NCBI GenBank assembly: GCA_018065475.1
Contig: JAGHTD010000027.1
Coordinates: forward strand, 1 to 9,668
DNA from: Candidatus Colimorpha enterica
GTDB lineage: Bacteria > Bacillota > Clostridia > Oscillospirales > CAG-272
Length of the DNA stretch: 9,668 nucleotides
Reading direction: 5' to 3'
Numbering within the stretch: the stretch's first letter is position 1; each line of letters starts with the position of its first letter. The position numbers were made by a program, and so were the translations under genes. The notes below the pieces were generated by a model. That model was not told the origin of the DNA, did not search any database, and saw nothing but the letters and a program-made list of their open reading frames with translations. Shown piece by piece: positions 1 to 6,203 of the stretch.

Positions 1-565
1 GTCCTATACGATCATGCACGACGCGGCAAAGCCGACCGACGTTACGGTCATTAGAAACGGCGAAAAGGTAGTCCTCGAAGACTTCCGCTTCCCGACGACA
101 GAGAGCGAAGGCCACACATTCGGCGCAAGATTTTTCTACGTCGGCGAGGTCACATTCAGCTTCGGAAACGTCGTGAAGCAGATCATCTACCGTTCTCTGA
201 CGACCGTCAGAATGATATGGGATTCCCTGATCGACCTCATCGTCGGCGAATACGGCGTGAAGGATATGTCGGGGCCCGTCGGAGTCACGAAGATAATAAG
301 CGAAGCGGCGGAGTCCTCAAAGGAGGACGGCGGGCAGACGCTCATGTACCTCGTTTCGCTCATCGCCGTCAACCTCGGCGTGTTCAACCTCATTCCGTTC
401 CCCGCGCTTGACGGGTTCAGAGCGTTTCTTCTGCTCATCGAGGCGGTGACCGGTCTTCACGTAAGCCCCAAGACAGAGGCGTATATCAATTTTGCGGGGC
501 TTGCCCTGCTTATGCTGCTTATGGTAGCGGTATCATTCTTTGACGTATCGAAGCTTTTCGGGTAA
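1..565 (+). CDS. rseP: RseP-type M50 site-2 zinc metalloprotease, C-terminal part (5' end outside window)
   Basis: The reading frame is open from base 2, so the gene starts upstream; the ATG at 14 is internal. Seen: the first ~30 residues match the end of a PDZ domain (a 'VTVIRNGEKV' strand). These are followed by an amphipathic stretch with 'MSGPVGV' and a hydrophobic segment carrying N-L-I-P-F-P-A-L-D-G (bases 386-415), the NxxPxPxLDG motif. A last membrane helix (~'FAGLALLMLLMVAVSFF') ends just before the C-terminus. In the family the Asp of the LDG motif is the third zinc ligand, and the HExxH helix lies further N-terminal, here off the window. Members are integral membrane proteases that cut transmembrane segments of substrates such as anti-sigma factors. 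TAA is at 563-565, and ispG begins 5 bases later, so this is an operon. The neighbours dxr and cdsA often lie upstream in related genomes but cannot be seen here. Confidence 0.93.
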   Translation, partial: SYTIMHDAAKPTDVTVIRNGEKVVLEDFRFPTTESEGHTFGARFFYVGEVTFSFGNVVKQIIYRSLTTVRMIWDSLIDLIVGEYGVKDMSGPVGVTKIISEAAESSKEDGGQTLMYLVSLIAVNLGVFNLIPFPALDGFRAFLLLIEAVTGLHVSPKTEAYINFAGLALLMLLMVAVSFFDVSKLFG

Positions 566-570
566 AAAAT

Positions 571-1641
571 ATGGATTACAACGCATACAGAAGAAAAACG
601 ATCCCGGTAAGGGTGGGAAATATCGTGATAGGCGGAGATGCTCCGGTCTCGGTGCAGTCGATGACTAACGTGCCGAGCAGCGACTTCGGGGCGCTTTACG
701 CGCAGATGAAGGAGCTCGAGAACGCCGGATGTGACATCGTGAGGATGACCGTTCCGGATATGGAATCGGTTAAGGTGCTCGCGGAGATCAAGGCGTCGGA
801 CGTGAAAATGCCCGTCGTCGCCGACATCCACTTCAACTACCGCCTTGCGATAGAGGCGGCGAACGCCGGAGCCGACAAGATCAGAATAAATCCCGGCAAC
901 ATCGGCGGTGAGGACAGGGTAAAAGAGGTCGTCCGCGCCTGCAACGCAAGAAATCTCCCGATAAGGATAGGCGTAAACAGCGGTTCCGTCGAGAAGGATA
1001 TGCTCGTAAAGTACGGCGGCCCGACACCCGAGGCGCTTGCCGAATCGGCTCTTTATCACGCTTCGCTCCTCGAAAAGAACGATTTTGACCGCATTGTCAT
1101 CTCCGTCAAGTCGTCGGACGTAAGGACGACGATAGGCGCCTACCGTCTTCTTTCGGAGAAGTGTCCTTATCCCCTCCATATCGGCGTAACCGAGGCGGGG
1201 ACATATAATATGGGTATCGTCAAATCCTTCGTCGGTATCGGCTCGCTCCTCAGCGACGGAATCGGCGATACCGTAAGGGTATCCCTCACCGACAGCCCGG
1301 CAAGAGAAGTGGTCGAAGGCAAACGCCTTCTTGACGGCCTCGGCATAGGCAAAAGCAGGATAAACATCACCTCCTGCCCAACCTGCGGCAGAACGAGGAT
1401 AAACCTTATAGACATAGTGAACGACCTTGAGGCACACCTCGACGAGATGCACCCGTCAAGGGAGATCAGAGTTGCCGTAATGGGCTGCGCGGTCAACGGG
1501 CCGGGTGAAGCAAGGGAAGCAGACATCGGCGTTGCCGGCGGCGACGGAGATGCGCTTCTGTTCAGACACGGAGAAGTAATCAGAAAGATACCTCAGGACA
1601 GGATCAGAGAGATCCTCACCGAGGAGATAAACAAACTGTAA
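571..1641 (+). CDS. ispG: 4-hydroxy-3-methylbut-2-en-1-yl diphosphate synthase (IspG/GcpE)
   Basis: This 356-residue protein is full length for the bacterial single-domain-plus-cluster form. IspG converts the cyclic diphosphate MEcPP to HMBPP, the penultimate step of the MEP isoprenoid pathway, in the cytosol, using a [4Fe-4S] cluster and electrons from ferredoxin or flavodoxin. Seen: an N-terminal TIM-barrel start with 'PVSVQSMTN', then 'DIVRMTVPD', 'VADIHFNYRLA' and 'KIRINPGNIG'. The C-terminal cluster domain has 'SCPTCGR' (Cys269, Cys272) and 'MGCAVNGPGE' (Cys306), giving the three cluster Cys, with Glu313 as the likely fourth ligand. No residue expected in the family is missing. The ATG at 571 gives the canonical 'YRRKTIPVRVG' start. 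There is no clear Shine-Dalgarno (upstream is TTTTCGGGTAAAAAAT), which suggests coupling to rseP translation. polC follows after only 3 bases. Confidence 0.97.
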   Translation: MDYNAYRRKTIPVRVGNIVIGGDAPVSVQSMTNVPSSDFGALYAQMKELENAGCDIVRMTVPDMESVKVLAEIKASDVKMPVVADIHFNYRLAIEAANAGADKIRINPGNIGGEDRVKEVVRACNARNLPIRIGVNSGSVEKDMLVKYGGPTPEALAESALYHASLLEKNDFDRIVISVKSSDVRTTIGAYRLLSEKCPYPLHIGVTEAGTYNMGIVKSFVGIGSLLSDGIGDTVRVSLTDSPAREVVEGKRLLDGLGIGKSRINITSCPTCGRTRINLIDIVNDLEAHLDEMHPSREIRVAVMGCAVNGPGEAREADIGVAGGDGDALLFRHGEVIRKIPQDRIREILTEEINKL

Positions 1642-1644
1642 AAA

Positions 1645-3735
1645 ATGGAAACACCTTTTCTTAAAAAGTTCAACAAGTATCATCCGGGCGGTGAACAGCT
1701 TGACATAATAGATAAGTGCACTGCCTACGAGGTGAAGGTCAGCAAGGAGAGCAGACTTATCGTAATAGACATGACTTTTTCATCGGTGATACCGATGAAG
1801 AGTCTTTTTGTGATCGAAAACGAGATCAAAGAAGCGTACGACGTAAACGGCGTCACGATAAATCCGAGATACGACAGCTCCCTTTTCGACGAAAAATGTC
1901 TCGACGATATTATGCTTGAACTCAACCGCACCGCGGCTGTGTCAAAGGGTTTCTTCCGTGAATATTCCTGCAAGATCGACGGCAACAAGCTGACGGTCGA
2001 TACCGCGTCGTCAAACGGCGGAATCGACCTCATATATTCGGGACAGACGCACCAGGTGCTTTCGGATATCATATTCCGCGAATACGGGCTGAGGTTTGAG
2101 GTCACAATACGAAAGACCGAGAACTTCACCTACGATTTCGACGAAGCGCAGGCGGCGGCGATAAGCACGTATATGTCCGAAAACGCGGTGAACACAACCA
2201 CCGTCGTTCCGGACGAGAACGAGGAAAAGAAGCCGGAAGGGAAGTATATCACGTCGTTTTACGGTGAAGAGGATATAGAGGCGGTAAAGAACGACGACGG
2301 CAGCTATACCGTCGGAAATATGACGTTTGACGTCAGCGAGCCGGCATCCGTTTACGGCGATCCGTTTGAGATCGAGCCGACACCGATGCGCAATCTCCGC
2401 TCGTATATGAGGTTCGTCTGCGTCACGGGCGAGCTTCTCTACGTCGATTTCAAAGACACCCGCAAGGGCGACAAGACGATAATCAACTTTGCTCTTTCGG
2501 ACGACGACGGATCGATATTCTGCAGAATGGTCGCTTCGAAGGAGGAGGCCGACGGCATCCTCAAGGAGATAACGAAAAAGGGAGAAGCGGCTCCCAATAC
2601 CTATCTTGCGGTATGCGGATCGCTCAAACCGAACAAGTTTGACGGCGAGCTCTGCATTTCGCCCGACGGAATACAGAAGATAAAACGCGTAAAGAAAGCG
2701 GACAAATCCGAGAAGAAGCGCGTTGAGCTTCATCTCCATACGAATATGTCCACCATGGACGCTCTCATCCCCCCTTCCGAGGCGGTAAAGACCGCAAACA
2801 GATGGGGAATGCCCGCCATTGCGATCACCGACCACGGCAACGTCCAGGGCTACCAGGACGCGATGAACGCGGCGGAGGAACTCGGTCAGAAGGTCATATA
2901 CGGTATAGAGGCGTACTTCGTCGATGACGCGGCAAAATGTGTTTACGGCGGCAAGGACGCGCAGTTTGAGGACGGCGAATTCGTCGTATTCGATATCGAG
3001 ACGACGGGTCTTTCTCCTCTCAACGACGCTATCACAGAAATCGGCGCCGCGCTTGTGAAAAACGGAGAGGTCATCTCGGTCTTCAACACCTTTGCCGATC
3101 CCGCAAGGCATATCCCCGAGAACATCACCGAGCTCACCGGAATAACCGACGAAATGGTCGCCGGCGCGCCCTCGCAGGCGGATGCGGTAAAGAGCTTCCT
3201 CGAATACGCAGGTGACAGGATACTCATCGCCCACAACGCGGGCTTCGACACCAGCTTTATTAGAAAAGTCTGCGACGCCAACGGAATTGAGTTCAACAAT
3301 ACCTACATCGACACCGTTGCCCTCTCGAAATACGTCAATCCCACTCTTAAAAAGCATAAGCTCGACACTATCGCGGCGTTCTACCACCTCGGCGATTTCA
3401 ACCACCACAGGGCGAGCGACGACGCGGAAATGCTTGCGGCCATCTTCTTCAAGATGACCGAAAAGCTCGTCGAAGAGGGAATAAAGTCGGTCGGGCAGAT
3501 GCAGAGCTCGATGGCTGATAAGGTCGACGTCCTCAAGATGAAGACCTACCACATGATCATTCTCGTAAAGAACAAGGTCGGACTCAAGAACCTCTACAAG
3601 CTCGTTTCGTTCAGCTATCTCAACTACTTCAAAAAGCATCCGAGAATACCCCAAGAGCGTCCTCGACAATTACCGCGAGGGGCTTATCATCGGTTCCGCC
3701 TGCTCGGAGGGCGAGCTTTTCAACGCAATGCTTGA
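1645..3735 (+). CDS. polC: DNA polymerase III PolC, N-terminal fragment (gene split by frameshift at 3649-3652)
   Basis: First part of the Gram-positive replicative polymerase alpha subunit with built-in proofreading. Codons 1-669 are genuine PolC; the last ~27 residues (from 'QERPRQ') are out-of-frame translation ending at TGA 3733-3735. Seen in order: the N-terminal domain (~1-230); an OB-fold (~255-350, 'LLYVDFKDTRKGDK'); the first half of the PHP domain ('ELHLHTNMS', His363/His365; 'ITDHGN', Asp396/His397; Glu422); and a DEDDh 3'-5' exonuclease inserted into PHP. Its residues are Asp450 and Glu452 in 'FDIETTG', Asp535 in 'AHNAGFD', and His588 and Asp593 in 'HRASDD', all present. The ATG at 1645 lies 3 bases after the ispG stop; the nearest purine-rich GAGGAG is too far upstream (about 18 bases), so coupling is likely. 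If the frameshift is real, this product would keep the exonuclease but have no polymerase. Confidence 0.93.
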   Translation: METPFLKKFNKYHPGGEQLDIIDKCTAYEVKVSKESRLIVIDMTFSSVIPMKSLFVIENEIKEAYDVNGVTINPRYDSSLFDEKCLDDIMLELNRTAAVSKGFFREYSCKIDGNKLTVDTASSNGGIDLIYSGQTHQVLSDIIFREYGLRFEVTIRKTENFTYDFDEAQAAAISTYMSENAVNTTTVVPDENEEKKPEGKYITSFYGEEDIEAVKNDDGSYTVGNMTFDVSEPASVYGDPFEIEPTPMRNLRSYMRFVCVTGELLYVDFKDTRKGDKTIINFALSDDDGSIFCRMVASKEEADGILKEITKKGEAAPNTYLAVCGSLKPNKFDGELCISPDGIQKIKRVKKADKSEKKRVELHLHTNMSTMDALIPPSEAVKTANRWGMPAIAITDHGNVQGYQDAMNAAEELGQKVIYGIEAYFVDDAAKCVYGGKDAQFEDGEFVVFDIETTGLSPLNDAITEIGAALVKNGEVISVFNTFADPARHIPENITELTGITDEMVAGAPSQADAVKSFLEYAGDRILIAHNAGFDTSFIRKVCDANGIEFNNTYIDTVALSKYVNPTLKKHKLDTIAAFYHLGDFNHHRASDDAEMLAAIFFKMTEKLVEEGIKSVGQMQSSMADKVDVLKMKTYHMIILVKNKVGLKNLYKLVSFSYLNYFKKHPRIPQERPRQLPRGAYHRFRLLGGRAFQRNA
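3649..3652 (+). other. polC: Single-base (+1) frameshift in polC at a CCCC run
   Basis: The upstream frame reads ...R-I-P then goes off into unrelated sequence; removing one C from the CCCC run gives ...R-I-P-K-S-V-L-D-N-Y-R-E-G..., which continues as canonical PolC without loss of a residue. The break lies in the return from the exonuclease insert to the second half of PHP. One extra base in a short homopolymer is the classic signature of a sequencing or assembly error, or of a very recent mutation. CCC-C is also a sequence on which a proline tRNA can slip +1, but no stop codon, rare-codon context or stimulatory element supports programmed frameshifting. Confidence 0.9.
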
Positions 3736-6022
3736 AAACCGTCCGCACAGCGAGCTCGTCGAGATGGCTTCATATTACGATTACGTCGAGATCCAGCCGA
3801 TCTGCAACAACCGCTACCTCATCGCTCAGGGTCAGGCGAACAACGACGAGGATCTCCGCAATTTCAACCGCAGACTTATAGCGATAGCCGACGAGGCGGG
3901 AAAGCCTGTCTGTGCTACCTGCGACGCACATTTTCTCGAAAAGCACGACGAGATCTACCGCAAGATACTGCTTGCGGGAATGAAGTTCAGCGACGCCGAC
4001 AAGGATACGGGCATATATTTCCGTACCACCGAGGAAATGCTGAAGGAGTTCGACTACCTCGGCGACAGAGCGGAAGAGGTCGTCATTACCAACACCAACA
4101 AGATCGCCGATATGGTCGAGAGCGGAATACGTCCCTTCCCGAAGGGAACCTTCACGCCTCACATCGACGGTGCGGAGGAGGATCTTCAGAGGATCTGCTA
4201 CGAGCACGCCGAAAATCAGTACGGCTCACCCCTCCCCGAGCTCGTCAAGACTCGTCTTGACAAGGAGCTTAATTCGATCATCAGCAACGGTTACGCCGTG
4301 CTTTACATCATTGCGCAGAAGCTCGTCAGCTTCTCCGAGTCGCAGGGTTATCTCGTCGGATCGAGAGGATCGGTCGGCTCGTCGTTCGTCGCTTCCTGCG
4401 CGGGAATATCCGAGGTCAACCCTCTCCCGCCTCACTATTACTGCCCAAAGTGCAAGTACAGCGACTTTTCAAATCCCGAAAAGGTCGGCTCCGGCTTCGA
4501 CCTGCCCGACGCATACTGCCCGAAATGCGGAGAGAAAATGCGCGGCGACGGTCACGATATACCGTTTGAGACCTTCCTCGGCTTCAAGGGAGACAAATCC
4601 CCCGATATCGACCTCAACTTCTCCGGCGACGTGCAGGGAAGAGTGCATAAGTACACGGAGGAGCTTTTCGGCGCAGAGAACGTCTTCCGTGCCGGAACGA
4701 TCGGCGCTCTTGCCGACAAGACCGTCTTCGGCTACGTAATGAAGTATCTCGAAGAGAGAGGCATCAAGGTAAACCAGGCGGAAATACAGCGTATAGAAAA
4801 GCACTGCATAGGCGTAAAGCGCACCACGGGACAGCACCCCGGCGGTATCGTCGTCGTGCCGAAGGAAATGGAGATCTACGATTTCTGCCCGGTACAGCAC
4901 CCCGCGGAGGATCCCGACTCTAACATAGTCACGACGCATTTCACGTTTGAATATCTCCACGACACCCTGCTCAAGCTCGACGAGCTCGGCCACGATATGC
5001 CGACGAAGTACAAGTGGCTTGAAAAGTACAGCGGGACGAGCGTTATGGACGTTCCTATGAACGCCCCCGAGGTCTATGAGCTCTTCACATCGACCGAACC
5101 GCTCGGCATAAAGAAGGGCGATATCGACGCCAATATAGGCACCTACGGTCTGCCCGAGCTCGGCACACGCTTCGTCATGAAGATGGTCGAGGAAGCAAAG
5201 CCTAAGACCTTTGCCGACCTTCTTCAGATATCCGGTCTGTCGCACGGTACCGACGTGTGGACGGGCAACGCCCAGGATCTTATCAACAACGGCACCTGCA
5301 CGATTTCGCAGGTCATAGGATGCCGTGACAACATAATGAACGACCTTATCAGATACGGCGTTCCCAACAAGATGTCGTTTGACATCATGGAGTCGGTACG
5401 TAAGGGAAAGGGCCTCAAGCCCGAAATGGTGGAGGCGATGAACGCCGCCAACGTCCCCGAATGGTATATGAACTCCTGCCGCAAGATCAAATATATGTTC
5501 CCAAAGGCGCACGCCGCGGCTTACGTAATGTCCGCCATCCGTCTCGGCTGGTATAAGATACACATGCCGCTCGTCTTCTACGCCGCGTTCTTCTCGGCGG
5601 CTCCCGGCGGATTTGACGCGGAGATAGCACTCAGCGGAAAAGCGGGAGTGGTCAGGACGATCAGGGAAATACAGGAAAAAGGAAACGAGGCGACGCAGAA
5701 GGAGCTGGGAATGATCCCGACGCTCAATCTTATAAACGAGTGCTACGCAAGAAAGATCGGTTTCCTGCCCATCGACTTTGAGAAGTCCGAGGCGTTCGCT
5801 TACGTTCCCGAAAACGGCAAGATCCGTCTGCCGTTCAACTCACTCGCCGGTGTCGGCGACACCGCCGCTCAGGCGATAGTTGACGCAAGAAACGAAGGCG
5901 GTATCCTCTCGATAGAGGACCTCAAGTTCAAGGCGAGACTGACAAAAGCCGTCGTGGATATTCTGAAAGCGAACGGTGCGCTCGACTGCCTCAGCGAGAC
6001 TAATCAGATCACATTTTTCTGA
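3728..6022 (+). CDS. polC: DNA polymerase III PolC, C-terminal fragment (polymerase part of the same split gene)
   Basis: The true coding frame resumes at 3653, upstream of the ATG at 3728; that ATG has no ribosome binding site and is probably not a real start. Numbered in the repaired 1458-residue protein: the second half of PHP ('YYDYVEIQP'; Asp760-x-His762); 'GSRGSVGSSF' (906 onward) of the polymerase core; a zinc site with two CPKC pairs (Cys933/936 and Cys958/961); and catalytic Asp987 and Asp989 in 'PDIDLNFSG'. These are followed by 'TTGQHPGG' (1060-1067), the third catalytic Asp1112 in 'LLKLDELGHD', and a helix-hairpin-helix-like C-terminal region. The protein ends in 'QITFF', matching the C-terminal beta-clamp binding motif of PolC. 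The repaired length is close to the ~1440 residues of Bacillus subtilis PolC. All catalytic residues are intact, and a terminator begins 5 bases after the stop codon. Confidence 0.93.
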   Translation: MLENRPHSELVEMASYYDYVEIQPICNNRYLIAQGQANNDEDLRNFNRRLIAIADEAGKPVCATCDAHFLEKHDEIYRKILLAGMKFSDADKDTGIYFRTTEEMLKEFDYLGDRAEEVVITNTNKIADMVESGIRPFPKGTFTPHIDGAEEDLQRICYEHAENQYGSPLPELVKTRLDKELNSIISNGYAVLYIIAQKLVSFSESQGYLVGSRGSVGSSFVASCAGISEVNPLPPHYYCPKCKYSDFSNPEKVGSGFDLPDAYCPKCGEKMRGDGHDIPFETFLGFKGDKSPDIDLNFSGDVQGRVHKYTEELFGAENVFRAGTIGALADKTVFGYVMKYLEERGIKVNQAEIQRIEKHCIGVKRTTGQHPGGIVVVPKEMEIYDFCPVQHPAEDPDSNIVTTHFTFEYLHDTLLKLDELGHDMPTKYKWLEKYSGTSVMDVPMNAPEVYELFTSTEPLGIKKGDIDANIGTYGLPELGTRFVMKMVEEAKPKTFADLLQISGLSHGTDVWTGNAQDLINNGTCTISQVIGCRDNIMNDLIRYGVPNKMSFDIMESVRKGKGLKPEMVEAMNAANVPEWYMNSCRKIKYMFPKAHAAAYVMSAIRLGWYKIHMPLVFYAAFFSAAPGGFDAEIALSGKAGVVRTIREIQEKGNEATQKELGMIPTLNLINECYARKIGFLPIDFEKSEAFAYVPENGKIRLPFNSLAGVGDTAAQAIVDARNEGGILSIEDLKFKARLTKAVVDILKANGALDCLSETNQITFF

Positions 6023-6027
6023 CAAGC

Positions 6028-6061
6028 AAAAACACAGATGACCGCAGTCATCTGTGTTTTT
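6028..6061. terminator. Bidirectional intrinsic terminator shared by polC and feo operons
   Basis: A perfect 15-bp inverted repeat (6028-6042 with 6047-6061) encloses the 4-base loop CGCA. The arms are A5 + CACAGATGAC and GTCATCTGTG + T5, so each strand ends the stem in a T run (TTTTTCTTATTTT for the plus strand, TTTTTGCTTG for the minus strand). It lies 5 bases after the polC stop and 1 base after the stop of the small Feo-associated gene on the other strand, so one element can end both convergent units. Confidence 0.92.
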
Positions 6062-6062
6062 C

Positions 6063-6203
6063 TTATTTTCCGCAATTCCTTTTGCAGTTGGCGCAGTCGC
6101 CGCTGCATTCCTGTCCGCTTTTTCTGTTTTTGATCAGATAAATGACGGCGAGGACGACGGCTATGGCGACGGCGGCGAGGATGATGTAATCTATCGCGCT
6201 CAT
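6063..6203 (-). CDS. Small FeoB-associated Cys-rich membrane protein (46 aa)
   Basis: The protein has 46 residues: a short N-terminus, one hydrophobic helix (~residues 5-24, 'IDYIILAAVAIAVVLAVIYLI'-like), a basic cap (KNRK), then a Cys-rich tail with C33-x3-C37-x2-C40-x3-C44 and a final lysine. This layout matches the FeoB-associated Cys-rich membrane protein family, found next to feoB in Clostridia and other anaerobes. The function is not established; metal handling or support of FeoB at the membrane is an inference from the neighbour and the Cys motif. The start is chosen at 6203 because its ATG overlaps the feoB stop codon (TAATG, one shared base), implying coupled translation; the longer open frame up to 6269 lies inside feoB and adds residues unlike the family. 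The positive-inside rule suggests the Cys tail is cytosolic. Confidence 0.85.
   Translation of the reverse strand: MSAIDYIILAAVAIAVVLAVIYLIKNRKSGQECSGDCANCKRNCGK

Noticed and set aside
14..565. Complete small membrane protein starting at base 14
   Set aside because: The frame is open to base 2 and the first residues are mid-PDZ domain; it is the tail of RseP.
2011..3669. Long minus-strand open frame of 552 codons opposite polC, and similar long ones at 457-1452 and 4469-5563
   Set aside because: They lie exactly antisense to well-conserved ispG and polC, have no recognisable domain and no ribosome binding site, and are expected when the real strand uses mostly C- or G-ending codons.
3649..3735. 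Programmed +1 frameshifting in polC
   Set aside because: CCC-C can slip, but there is no adjacent stop or rare codon, no upstream Shine-Dalgarno-like stimulator, and I know of no precedent in polC; an extra base in the consensus is simpler. Kept only as a minor alternative.
3728..6022. Reading the second half of polC as an independent DnaE-like gene starting at 3728
   Set aside because: PolC homology continues upstream of the ATG in the same frame back to 3653 and joins the first half without a missing residue; there is no ribosome binding site before 3728.
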